64,000 nt of DNA from Tragulus kanchil (Eukaryota; Chordata; Mammalia; Artiodactyla; Tragulidae), in the NCBI GenBank assembly GCA_022376925.1, contig JAIOJX010000032.1:199636939-199700938 (forward strand), written 5' to 3'. The translations under genes and the position numbers were made by a program. Shown one piece after another: positions 1-11,703 of the stretch. Under the pieces are notes generated by a model. It was not told the DNA's origin and made no database searches. It worked only from the letters and a program-made list of their open reading frames with translations. How positions within the stretch are numbered: position 1 is the first letter of the stretch; each line of letters opens with the position of its first letter.

Positions 1-1815
1 ACTTGCTCATTTCTATGCCAGAACTACATTTTTTTTAAATACAATTGTTTCATACTGGAATTATAAAGTATAGTTCTTATATCTTCTTTCTTTAATTTCT
101 TTTTGGCGATTCTCAGATATTAACTCCTTCATATGAACTTAAAGATCACTCTGGGTCATCAAAAAGTCACCAGCAGGAGATTTTACTTGAAACTGTAGAG
201 GGGGGATTACTGATGTTAAATCATCTCACGAAGACCTTAGCCATTATTTGGGCAGATACTGTTTGTTTATTTCTATAGTCTAAAAAAATGCATATGCTTT
301 TTCACATTCTGTTAAATATATCTCTAGATATTTTTGATTTCTGTTATCTTTTGCGAGTTGTCTGTATCTAGTTGTCCCAGACAAAATAACAAATGTATAT
401 ACCTTTCTTTTCCTCTTTTCCTTCCATCTTTCCTTTTTTTTTTCCTTTCATTTCTCCTATCCTTCCTTTCTTTCAGAGATATTCAACACTGTTAAAAGTA
501 AATGCAATACAACAACAACAAAGATAAATTAGAACAAATGTGAGGTAAAAAAGACCAATTTATCTATTTTTACTAATATTTTGAGGACTACTGTTTTTCT
601 CTTTGTTCTACAAATAAAGGCAACTGAAGCTAAGCATTAGGGGTCTGGCAAGTATCATAAGACTCAAACTCAGGGCTGCATGGCTCCAGAGGTGTTACTT
701 TCTCCTAGTACGATATTGCTTCTCTATGGCAATTTTCCGCAAATACTCTGTTTCATGTATACATAGATGTACTGAGAATAATTAACCCAGATGTTAAAGA
801 TGAGAAGATAATTTAAAATATGCCCCCATGAGTAAAAGAGTTCTTTCCTACTCTCACTGTGTCACATCTAAAGTGTATCCTTTTATTTGTAGGATTGTTG
901 CAAGATAAAAGATTTTTTCCTGGTTTTGGATGTACTGGGATATTACACTGACCTTTCTTGTTCTCCTGAAAGTTACAGTTGCACCTTGTAGAACCCCACT
1001 AAATTTCACCACAACTGGGTTTATTTTTCCAGTGGTTCAGGAAAAAAAAAAAAAACCTATATAAACAAAAAAACCATTTTCTTTCAACTTAAAACTCAGA
1101 TGTAAGGTCATTTCTCTTGGTTATAATTTTATTTCCATACATTTTCAACAACAGCCAAAAAAGACAGGAGGTACAAAAGCAAAAAACTCTGACACATTTG
1201 CATACAAAAAACCATCATGCCCACTCTTCTGATCAGGCATGGATTTAAAAGCCTTATCTACATTTAAAGGTAAGACAAATTATCACTCTAAGCTTCCTCT
1301 GGGGCTCTGTAGGAATGTATCATTATGCATGATATTGAAATAGTTGCAGAATTGAGTGTCACCAAATATAGGCAGTATCTTTTAGTAACTTTGCTTTTGT
1401 GGAGTGCAAGGAAATGTAAGTGAAAGGGACAGAGTAAAGGGACAAAACTGGTGATTAAATAGTTCATGCCACTAAGGGGACTGTAAGTAGAAAAAATATG
1501 TGAGACTCCTGTAAGTTAATGGTTATTCAAGAAAGTAAGTATGCTTAACCATAAAGCCAAGCAATCTTGCTTAGCAACAAAACCATGCAACAGAAGCATG
1601 AGATACACCCCCAAACAGTGGGGCATAAAACAGTGGTGGCATGAGCCCCACATCCTGCCCAAAGAGTTCAGTAAGCTAAGATGTGCTCTCTGTACCCATA
1701 AACACACACACATATACACACTGATTTATGGACCTAGCTTGACTATGTAGGGAAAAAATAACTCCCCTGCCCATCCTGAAGGATGAACTGATAACGGAAG
1801 CACGACATTTACTAA
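1..1815. other. Non-coding, mostly unique AT-rich DNA
   Basis: No convincing coding region or RNA gene is visible. The stretch has a pyrimidine-rich tract near 401-476, an A-run near 1048-1062 and a short CA/TA patch near 1700-1721. A weak MIR-like match, minus orientation, may lie at about 615-710 (the end of the old tRNA-derived element, with 'ctcaaactcagggctgcatg'-like text), but it is too decayed to call firmly. The open frames around 1516-1750 overlap on both strands and show no protein family. Confidence 0.6.
401..476 (+). repeat. Pyrimidine-rich low-complexity tract
   Basis: About 76 bases almost entirely of C and T, with irregular CTTT and CCTT units and a run of ten T. Low-complexity sequence; no function is inferred. 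Confidence 0.7.
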
Positions 1816-1829
1816 AGAATGACAAAGAG

Positions 1830-2098
1830 GGACCTTCCCTGGTGGTCCAGTGGGTAAAGAGTCTGCCTTGCAGTGCAAGGGGCACCGGTTTGATGCCTGG
1901 CCCGGGAAGATCCCACGTGCTGTGGAGCGACTGGACTGGTGTGTCCAATTATTCCTTGGCCTCTGTGGGCCTCCCATTGCAGCGAGAGAGGCCACTGCAA
2001 TGGGAGGCCCACAGAGGCCAAGGAATAACAATGGATGAAACTAAATAAATGGAAAACCAATAAAAGAGGCCAGAATTGAAAAAATATATTAAAAAAAT
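1830..2098 (+). mobile_element. tRNA-derived ruminant SINE with internal hairpin
   Basis: The element begins with the tRNA-like head typical of ruminant SINEs (cttccctggtggtccagtgg) and has a degenerate B-box-like segment near 1890. It ends in an A-rich tail. It is flanked by a 14-bp target-site duplication, 1816-1829 and 2099-2112, that differs at one base, which supports LINE-driven insertion. The body is abnormal: where related copies in this window (21657-22000, 53548-53796, 59093-59357) carry a GC-rich core, this copy carries an inverted copy of its own 3' part. That creates perfect 34-bp arms at 1949-1982 and 1995-2028 with a 12-base loop. The subfamily name is uncertain. Confidence 0.85.
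1949..2028. repeat. Perfect 34-bp inverted repeat inside a SINE
   Basis: Arms 1949-1982 and 1995-2028 are exact reverse complements around a 12-base spacer (1983-1994). The right arm matches the normal 3' region of the SINE family; the left arm replaces the family's middle. This looks like a fold-back or template-switch product, or a read fold-back artefact. Confidence 0.95.
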
Positions 2099-2112
2099 AG
2101 AATGACGAAGAG

Positions 2113-2270
2113 TGTTTTCTCTGCCTCCCCACTTTTCCTTTGATTAAAAACTGTAGCCCAGTAAGTTTTTGGTGTGTGGCACCCTTCTCATCTATCTGCT
2201 TGTAAGTCTCACAGGCAACCGACTCAAATAAACCACTTCTTATCTGTCACTTTGCCTCTCACTGAATTCT
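2113..2270. other. Unique non-coding spacer
   Basis: Short stretch between the SINE and the first tandem duplication. No gene, RNA or repeat is recognised. Confidence 0.5.
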
Positions 2271-4304
2271 TTCTGCATTGAGGCATAAAGAACCAGAGCT
2301 CTTCAGAGCCCCCTGAAATGACATCTAATGGTTTCATAACTAGACTCCAGTGAGAGGTAATGGCGAAACTCAAGTGACTGCTGGGCATGCATCTCAACTA
2401 CTTTCTACAAGTACTATTACTATAACTCCCTACGACTTTCCTTCAAAATCCAAATTTTCTTTGCTCCAAATGGAAGAGACAACATTTTGGGCATACCACT
2501 CTCAATGAAGGAAGAAGAACAAGTGAACTCAAGTCCTTCCCTATACCCATACTTCTTAAATGGAGAGGAAAATGAAGAGCTTGTGTGAAGGTTTAATTGA
2601 GATCAGAATTAAGGCACAGATCCTGCTTCTGTGCCTGGGGGAAGTCAGTGAATGTTTTTTGAAGTCTAATTTCAAGAGCAAAGTAGAACCTTGTAGAGTT
2701 TTCCCTACTAATTGGGCCCTAAGTGAGGACCTGGTATGTTTAAACTTCTCCTGAATGGATAATCTGCATTCCCTTCCTTCTCAGAAACACACATGAAAGG
2801 AGAAATAATTCTCCCTTTGGAAAATTGTTTTTAGATATTCCAGTACTATTTGTGACAGTAGATCCACAGAGCCACCAATTGATATCCCAAACTCAAGACA
2901 CTGGGTTGATTCAGACACCCAGAAAGCTTAATCTTCTCTTGAAATGTTAACTACCTCAAATTTCTATATCATAAAGAACATAAGTTCTTGTAAGACATTT
3001 GGTATGACTAAAACAGCTATTAATAGATTCTGGAAACATAGAAGCAAATGTGGAGAGACAAAGAAATATCTACACTGGGAAAAAGCAGGGTAATTCTAAA
3101 TGTACTTCTTGCTGAACCTTCCACTCCACACATGAACTATCAGGTAGTGTATTCTCTATGTAACTTGCCCATGTTAATGAGTGTTATTGAGGAATTTTTC
3201 ACCTAAGTCTATCCTTTAAGACTCAATTCAAATTCCAACACTTCCACAAATATTTATCTGCCCAGTTTCCAGATATCTTTCTTTTCTGCATTGAGGCATA
3301 AAGAACCAGAGCTCTTCAGAGCCCCCTGAAATGACATCTAATGGTTTCATAACTAGACTCCAGTGAGAGGTAATGGCGAAACTCAAGTGACTGCTGGGCA
3401 TGCATCTCAACTACTTTCTACAAGTACTATTACTATAACTCCCTACGACTTTCCTTCAAAATCCAAATTTTCTTTGCTCCAAATGGAAGAGACAACATTT
3501 TGGGCATACCACTCTCAATGAAGGAAGAAGAACAAGTGAACTCAAGTCCTTCCCTATACCCATACTTCTTAAATGGAGAGGAAAATGAAGAGCTTGTGTG
3601 AAGGTTTAATTGAGATCAGAATTAAGGCACAGATCCTGCTTCTGTGCCTGGGGGAAGTCAGTGAATGTTTTTTGAAGTCTAATTTCAAGAGCAAAGTAGA
3701 ACCTTGTAGAGTTTTCCCTACTAATTGGGCCCTAAGTGAGGACCTGGTATGTTTAAACTTCTCCTGAATGGATAATCTGCATTCCCTTCCTTCTCAGAAA
3801 CACACATGAAAGGAGAAATAATTCTCCCTTTGGAAAATTGTTTTTAGATATTCCAGTACTATTTGTGACAGTAGATCCACAGAGCCACCAATTGATATCC
3901 CAAACTCAAGACACTGGGTTGATTCAGACACCCAGAAAGCTTAATCTTCTCTTGAAATGTTAACTACCTCAAATTTCTATATCATAAAGAACATAAGTTC
4001 TTGTAAGACATTTGGTATGACTAAAACAGCTATTAATAGATTCTGGAAACATAGAAGCAAATGTGGAGAGACAAAGAAATATCTACACTGGGAAAAAGCA
4101 GGGTAATTCTAAATGTACTTCTTGCTGAACCTTCCACTCCACACATGAACTATCAGGTAGTGTATTCTCTATGTAACTTGCCCATGTTAATGAGTGTTAT
4201 TGAGGAATTTTTCACCTAAGTCTATCCTTTAAGACTCAATTCAAATTCCAACACTTCCACAAATATTTATCTGCCCAGTTTCCAGATATCTTTCTTTTCT
4301 GCAT
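2271..4304 (+). repeat. Tandem duplication 1, period 1013 bp
   Basis: Copy 1 is 2271-3283 and copy 2 is 3284-4296, head to tail, with 8 bp (ttctgcat) shared at the ends, so the second copy reads through to 4304. I saw no internal differences between copies. The content is non-coding. Open frames of 64 residues at 2560 and 3573 are the same sequence repeated, not two genes. Of the 18 duplications this is one of the cleanest, having no filler at its junction. Confidence 0.95.
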
Positions 4305-5140
4305 ACCTATAGGACCTATTATGGATAACACTCATCTGACATAAATATTCAGCCATGAAAATGACTACTTTGCATGGAGTTCTAGAATTATAAGGAAACT
4401 AAAAGACCAACTCCAACTCCTCAATTTGCATATTAAAAATTTATTAGATAAGATTTTAGATTAAATAATGTGTCCAAGTAACACTGAGAACTTGAGTTGA
4501 GTGTCTCTTCTCCCCCACTCTTATATTGCAGACACTTAGAATGCAGAATAAAATCTTATACTCTCTTGGACCCCTGTTTGTCCTAGTCTGTCTCATGATA
4601 AACGTTCAATAAATATGTGTGGATTAAAGGTTTATCATTAAGCTTGAAGTAAATTTAATTTAACCTGATACAACCAAAAAAATATCTCTTGAATATGTAG
4701 TATAGGAAGTACAGTTAAGTGAAGGAGACTATTAGTCTAAGAGCTTACACTCTTGCATAAAAGATGCAATGCCCTAGCTACCCCAGCTAGAGTCATGGAA
4801 GTCTTACGTACATTTAGGACTGGTCTCTACTGGATGGTAAGTCAATTCCAACCAAGGAAGGGTGTATTCTATACCACTAGCACCACCTGAAAATCCAGGG
4901 TGTTATCTTAAATCACAATCTCACTTGGTTGATGGGTTTACAGTGACTATATCTGGAACACTTGATGGGCCTGCAGTGACTATACTTTGGAACACTTTGG
5001 CCACCTCTCATTGGTAAATTTTTCCCTACCTCTGTTTACTTTCCTTCTGAGACTCCAATCTTCCATGACACCCACAATTATTAGATGAAAAAAATTTTCA
5101 ATCTCACCACTTAAAACTATGCTTACAAAGGATGCTTCAA
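4305..5140. other. Unique non-coding DNA
   Basis: AT-rich sequence with no recognised gene or repeat. A local near-repeat at 4930-4995 (two versions of 'gatgggtttacagtgactat'-like text) is short and imperfect. Confidence 0.5.
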
Positions 5141-5144
5141 AGTG

Positions 5145-5340
5145 TGCTCATTCAGTGAGCCAGGCACTTTGCATACATTACTTGATGCAATAGTCACAGT
5201 AAACCTGTGATGTCAGAATGCATGTATTCACTTTATTAATGAGATCTCAGATGGCTATAGCATTTTTCTCAAGGTCTTAATACTTTACTAAATAGCAGAG
5301 GCAAGAATGAAATACAGGGAATCTGGCTTCAAAGATTCTT
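5145..5340 (-). mobile_element. MIR-like ancient SINE relic
   Basis: The stretch follows the order of a reversed MIR: a 'gccaggcactttgcatacat'-like core, then a degraded 'aatgagatctcagatggcta' segment and a final 'gaatctggcttcaaagattc'. It is heavily diverged, as expected for a repeat predating the mammalian radiation. Assignment is from remembered consensus only. Confidence 0.5.
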
Positions 5341-5344
5341 TTTT

Positions 5345-6588
5345 TAATCCATTCCAAACATTATTCCTAAGAAAACTTACAATAAGCCAATCAATGCCAA
5401 TTTTATTAATCCTTGGGTCTCAGCACTAAAAATAGAGAATCTTCTTAAAATCTGGGTCAAAATCAATTTTAACTTACTTAAAAAAAATTCAACAAAATAA
5501 AACAAAACCAAAACAAAAAGGGGTATTTTCTACACATACAAAATGAGATGAGAGTCTATCTTAATTTCTTAGTTATCATATTCACAACATCAACATGATA
5601 AATTTCCATTTTCTATAGATGAACTTTCGTGTGACTCTCAATAAAATCTTTGGGAAATCTGCCCACTTTAATCAATGTAGCAATAAGAGCGAAGAGGAAA
5701 GTGGAAAGGAATAAGGATGCATGTGTCCGTGATTAAATCAGGTTTGACCCTCAAGCTGAGAATGAACCAGCTTGATGAAGGACTGTTTGCACTGCCTCTT
5801 AACTCTCTAGAGTTCTAAGCAGCTCATTTCACTTCCCACCATGCCTACTACAAAGAAAAAGCTTTCAGAACAACTCTGTATCAGTGGCACACCCCTTGAA
5901 TTCTTTCCAGATGTACATGACTTAGAAGGAACTACTGTAAAATAATAATTGGGGGAAAAAAAACAGATGGAAGTAGACCAGTACTAGAATTAAGGCAGCT
6001 GCAAAAGAAGTTGTAGAAGGGCATGCATTTTTAATACAGCAACACACAGAACTGTCTCTCCCTGATCCCCAGTTGCATTGTGATGGCCATTTGTAAAACA
6101 TTTTTAATTGTCTTATTAAGCAGCTTAGAGTACAGCAATCAAAAGCTTGTGGCGTTGTGAGACCTGGCACAGCCATCAGGCACGGATCAGCAGTCAGGAT
6201 AATGGAAGACGCAGGATTATATAACCAGTTATGGTCAGCAGGGAAGGCGATCTGGAGAGAAAGCAGTACACGGTTGCCTTGGAAGAGATGCTAATCTCAG
6301 ACAATATGAATCCTGACATGATGGTTCCAGGGAATGAAGACCCCTCTCCACACATGCATACACACCAGTCATGTGCAATCTGACAATTGCATTGGGAAAA
6401 GCTAACTGTCAAAAGCAGTGATCTCTTTTCAAGGAGAAATTTCTCATGCCATGTCCTGACTCATGACATAAAAGCTCTTTGCAAAATAGGCCCCAAAGGT
6501 TGGAATTTTTTGATGGAGATTCCCAGAAACTACATCAGGAAGTAGGCTCTTGCTTTAATGAGAACATATCACTACAAAATTGCATGAC
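5345..6588. other. Unique non-coding DNA
   Basis: AT-rich, with an A-rich low-complexity stretch at about 5479-5520. Short frames on both strands (for example 84 residues, minus, 5922-6176) have no recognisable domain. No gene is supported. Confidence 0.5.
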
Positions 6589-8753
6589 AGTGGGATCTTT
6601 GAGACAAGAAGCAACTGTAATTTCCATAAAGACAATTCTCCGAGGTGAGTGTGTCATGTCACAACTTTGTGATTCACAGCCATGACATCTTTAGACTTAA
6701 AATAGATCAAAGATTACTTCTCATTCCTCTAAAGACTTATTTGTCTTACACTGCCCTAAAGCATCCCAGGGAAAAGAAGCAAACTCCTGAATTAATTATT
6801 ATGCCACTTGAGACACTAGCAAGAGCCAACAATTGCGGTCAACAGATGAGGAGCTGAGCAAACACAAGCTGAGATCCTAACTGAGTAATCCAATGAAATA
6901 TGTTACACTTCATAAACCATCTCTTACTAGACAATAACCATTTCAACTCAAAAAAATTTGGCCAAAAATGAGGAATGTACAAAGAAAGAACTTATGTAAT
7001 TAATGGTAATGTACCTGTAAACACATTAAGAGATTTCTATTTTAATACCACAATAGTGAAGAAAAAATGTCTAGCCCCCTGGATTTATAGTTCCCAAATT
7101 GTATGCTGCAATATAAATAATATATAGCTTTCAATTTTTTCTCTTGATTTTCTAGCCATAGGCAAAAATATTTTAAGTCTGTTTTCATATGCATCTGGCC
7201 TTATCCAGAGAAAGAAAGCATAAAAATTGCAGTAAGGACACTCTTGGTCAAATGTTGTGACAGTCTTTCAAATCTTATGATTATATACTATATTTTTCTA
7301 AACAATGACTCAATTTATTTTAGCTTGAGATTTTGAAATTAGTCTAATTAGAGATAGTATAAATAATCTCATTTGTGAGAAATATGCTTGGATAAAGTAT
7401 GGGAAGAACTTCCCACATAAGTATTCTTTCTCATTTTCACAAGGGAAACCTTCTTTCCCCAAAATATTCCTCTTTAGTTTTAACCATAGGTGTAGCATTT
7501 TAGAAGCAGTTTGGTAAAATATCCCCGAAGTTTCTCTGTGGAGATTAAAATGATTTTACAAGTGAACTTACTCCCAAACATCTCCCAAAATGATTATGTT
7601 AAATAAAGTAAAATTATAATGATTTAATTAGATCAAGAAATAAAACTGATTAAATATTTACCTTTAAAAAAAAACATAGTGGGATCTTTGAGACAAGAAG
7701 CAACTGTAATTTCCATAAAGACAATTCTCCGAGGTGAGTGTGTCATGTCACAACTTTGTGATTCACAGCCATGACATCTTTAGACTTAAAATAGATCAAA
7801 GATTACTTCTCATTCCTCTAAAGACTTATTTGTCTTACACTGCCCTAAAGCATCCCAGGGAAAAGAAGCAAACTCCTGAATTAATTATTATGCCACTTGA
7901 GACACTAGCAAGAGCCAACAATTGCGGTCAACAGATGAGGAGCTGAGCAAACACAAGCTGAGATCCTAACTGAGTAATCCAATGAAATATGTTACACTTC
8001 ATAAACCATCTCTTACTAGACAATAACCATTTCAACTCAAAAATTTGGCCAAAAATGAGGAATGTACAAAGAAAGAACTTATGTAATTAATGGTAATGTA
8101 CCTGTAAACACATTAAGAGATTTCTATTTTAATACCACAATAGTGAAGAAAAAATGTCTAGCCCCCTGGATTTATAGTTCCCAAATTGTATGCTGCAATA
8201 TAAATAATATATAGCTTTCAATTTTTTCTCTTGATTTTCTAGCCATAGGCAAAAATATTTTAAGTCTGTTTTCATATGCATCTGGCCTTATCCAGAGAAA
8301 GAAAGCATAAAAATTGCAGTAAGGACACTCTTGGTCAAATGTTGTGACAGTCTTTCAAATCTTATGATTATATACTATATTTTTCTAAACAATGACTCAA
8401 TTTATTTTAGCTTGAGATTTTGAAATTAGTCTAATTAGAGATAGTATAAATAATCTCATTTGTGAGAAATATGCTTGGATAAAGTATGGGAAGAACTTCC
8501 CACATAAGTATTCTTTCTCATTTTCACAAGGGAAACCTTCTTTCCCCAAAATATTCCTCTTTAGTTTTAACCATAGGTGTAGCATTTTAGAAGCAGTTTG
8601 GTAAAATATCCCTGAAGTTTCTCTGTGGAGATTAAAATGATTTTACAAGTGAACTTACTCCCAAACATCTCCCAAAATGATTATGTTAAATAAAGTAAAA
8701 TTATAATGATTTAATTAGATCAAGAAATAAAACTGATTAAATATTTACCTTTA
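6589..8753 (+). repeat. Tandem duplication 2, period 1087-1089 bp
   Basis: Copy 1 is 6589-7666 and copy 2 is 7678-8753. They are separated by 11 bases (7667-7677, A-run then 'cat') that belong to neither. Copies differ by a 2-base change in an A-run near 6954/8043 and a base near 7524/8612. The content is unique AT-rich DNA without a gene; 70-residue frames at 6645 and 7734 and 62-residue frames at 7310 and 8397 simply recur. The end of copy 2 overlaps the start of duplication 3, so 8531-8753 exists three times. Confidence 0.95.
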
Positions 8754-10841
8754 CAGTGAAAATGAGAAAACAAAAATGGGCATACGTTAAGTCACTTGTT
8801 TTACTGTTAGGATTTGTTTAGTCCTTGCTTGAGAGTCCAGGAGAATCTTAGGATGTTGAGTACAGACTAGATAAACCATCCTTGAACTTGGTCTTGGTAT
8901 ATCAGAGATGCATATCTACAGTAAAGGGTCCAAAGCTGTGTTATATTCTCAGATATACAATTATAATTGACAGGGGTCTCTTAAAAGAAGAAATAAAGAG
9001 AGATGCAAAACACCCTCCAGAAAATTTAGCCATAATATTAAAACAAACTGGTAAGCAAAGAGCTAGGCAAGTCAGGACAAGGCTGAGAACCACGTGCAGG
9101 CTCATTTTAGGTACTGCTGACTGAATGGGTCTAGTATGGCTTAAAAGTTTAAAAGAATCACACAGTACTGGACAGGGATAATGATAGTGATGCTGCTGCT
9201 GTTGTTGTTGTTATTGCTATATCATATAATAACAATTATTTTTAGACAAAGAGTACTCATAAAAAAAATAGGAAAGGGGCATGATTTTATCCTCGTTGAG
9301 CAATTTTCTTCAGTTCATTAAATGAAAGAAATTGATCTGCCAGAGCTAATTTTGTAATTAAAAAGCTTATCATGATTTTCTGTAAGAAGTTAAGTAAACA
9401 GGCAGTAATTCAGGTATAATATTTACATAGCTCATACCAGGGGATGTCTGCTCACTAAGTTAAATACCATGGGAAGGTGAGAGAGATCATATAAAACGGA
9501 GGTAAAGAGAGTATACCAAGGGCAAGAAGAAATTCATATGTGGCAGGTCATCACTGCATTTCCTATGTTGGCATCAGGTCAGGAAGTCTGCTATTTGTAT
9601 CTCACTTGAGGTAGAAAATACTGTGGCCAGTGGTTTTATTAGACTCTGACACCCATGAACCCTGTTTAGAAAATATTCTTTCTCGAATGTTTCTTCTAAT
9701 TTTTTGGAAACCTTCTTTCCCCAAAATATTCCTCTTTAGTTTTAACCATAGGTGTAGCATTTTAGAAGCAGTTTGGTAAAATATCCTGAAGTTTCTCTGT
9801 GGAGATTAAAATGATTTTACAAGTGAACTTACTCCCAAACATCTCCCAAAATGATTATGTTAAATAAAGTAAAATTATAATGATTTAATTAGATCAAGAA
9901 ATAAAACTGATTAAATATTTACCTTTACAGTGAAAATGAGAAAACAAAAATGGGCATACGTTAAGTCACTTGTTTTACTGTTAGGATTTGTTTAGTCCTT
10001 GCTTGAGAGTCCAGGAGAATCTTAGGATGTTGAGTACAGACTAGATAAACCATCCTTGAACTTGGTCTTGGTATATCAGAGATGCATATCTACAGTAAAG
10101 GGTCCAAAGCTGTGTTATATTCTCAGATATACAATTATAATTGACAGGGGTCTCTTAAAAGAAGAAATAAAGAGAGATGCAAAACACCCTCCAGAAAATT
10201 TAGCCATAATATTAAAACAAACTGGTAAGCAAAGAGCTAGGCAAGTCAGGACAAGGCTGAGAACCACGTGCAGGCTCATTTTAGGTACTGCTGACTGAAT
10301 GGGTCTAGTATGGCTTAAAAGTTTAAAAGAATCACACAGTACTGGACAGGGATAATGATAGTGATGCTGCTGCTGCTGTTGTTGTTGTTATTGCTATATC
10401 ATATAATAACAATTATTTTTAGACAAAGAGTACTCATAAAAAAAATAGGAAAGGGGCATGATTTTATCCTCGTTGAGCAATTTTCTTCAGTTCATTAAAT
10501 GAAAGAAATTGATCTGCCAGAGCTAATTTTGTAATTAAAAAGCTTATCATGATTTTCTGTAAGAAGTTAAGTAAACAGGCAGTAATTCAGGTATAATATT
10601 TACATAGCTCATACCAGGGGATGTCTGCTCACTAAGTTAAATACCATGGGAAGGTGAGAGAGATCATATAAAACGGAGGTAAAGAGAGTATACCAAGGGC
10701 AAGAAGAAATTCATATGTGGCAGGTCATCACTGCATTTCCTATGTTGGCATCAGGTCAGGAAGTCTGCTATTTGTATCTCACTTGAGGTAGAAAATACTG
10801 TGGCCAGTGGTTTTATTAGACTCTGACACCCATGAACCCTG
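8531..10841 (+). repeat. Tandem duplication 3, period 1174-1177 bp
   Basis: Copy 1 is 8531-9664 and copy 2 is 9706-10841, with 41 bases of filler (9665-9705). The filler contains 'tattctttctc', which also occurs just upstream of the copy start at about 8509, as if the second copy were extended leftwards with errors. Copies differ by one base in a C-run near 8611 and by one GCT unit in a GCT/GTT tract (three units at 9190, four at 10366). An 80-residue frame recurs at 8882 and 10056 without recognisable similarity. Confidence 0.95.
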
Positions 10842-11703
10842 ATTCATCTCCCTTGAGAAAGAAGGTAAGTAATCTACTTGAAATCAAAAGCTCCCAGGTT
10901 TTCCATTTTCCTAAAAGTAATATTGCCCTTCTGATCCCAATAAGTTTCCCAAAAAATCTCTATTCATCAGCATTTGGAGAGGAGCACAGAATGTGCTTTA
11001 GGAAACAGGGAAACAATGAAGGAGGAGTAAGGATGGACGTTGAGAAGACAGTTGAAAGTCTATAAAGCCTCTGTGGAGGTAGACTAACATTGCACAAAGG
11101 ACACCCTTTCGAAGTCCTAATAAATTTACTTTTTGAAAAATGTGTCAAAATAACTGGAAGTTCTACCACTAATCAGGACCTCTCTTTGAAATGTTCTCTC
11201 AAAGATGAGCTCATAAAGACCCATATCCCTGAGTTATCACATTTGAATACTGACCCAGAGTCAATATTCAAAGAGAAATAGAGAGAGACTGGAAGACAAT
11301 CAAAGAAGGGAAGAGAAAAAAAGAAAAGAGAAGAGAAGAGAGTGGTAAAGGATGGGAGGGCTAGAGAGAGAGAGAGAAGAGGGGAAAAAAGAAGAAAGGC
11401 CAGGGAAGTGAGGTGAGGAGAGAAGGGGCTTTGTCTTTTGATTTGGTAATTTTAGTGATGATCAGGCCCAAAACTGCTTGCCTTAAAAGAAGAGGCACAC
11501 TCATCACCTCAGATAATACAGTTGCATTTGGTATAACTATTCAAAACTATCTTTGAAAATTCCTGCCTTGGGATAAACCAGAGGGCTCAAATTTTACAAC
11601 TGAACCTGACACTTAGATGTTCCTGGGCTTTAAACCATTGGCTACTCTTTACCACCTGTCTCTACTCTTATGTTACTAAATTCCATGGTATCCTATTATT
11701 CCA
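10842..11703. other. Unique non-coding DNA with purine tract
   Basis: No gene is recognised. Overlapping 63 to 77 residue frames on both strands around 10832-11281 show no family. A purine-rich tract occupies about 11271-11430. Confidence 0.5.
11271..11430 (+). repeat. GA-rich purine low-complexity tract
   Basis: Roughly 160 bases dominated by A and G, with irregular GAGA, GAAAA and AGAGG units and only scattered pyrimidines. Low-complexity repeat. Confidence 0.75.

Noticed and set aside
1850..1925. tRNA gene suggested by B-box-like sequence, also in other SINE heads
   Set aside because: These are tRNA-derived SINE heads with degenerate structure followed by SINE bodies and A-tails, not free tRNA genes.
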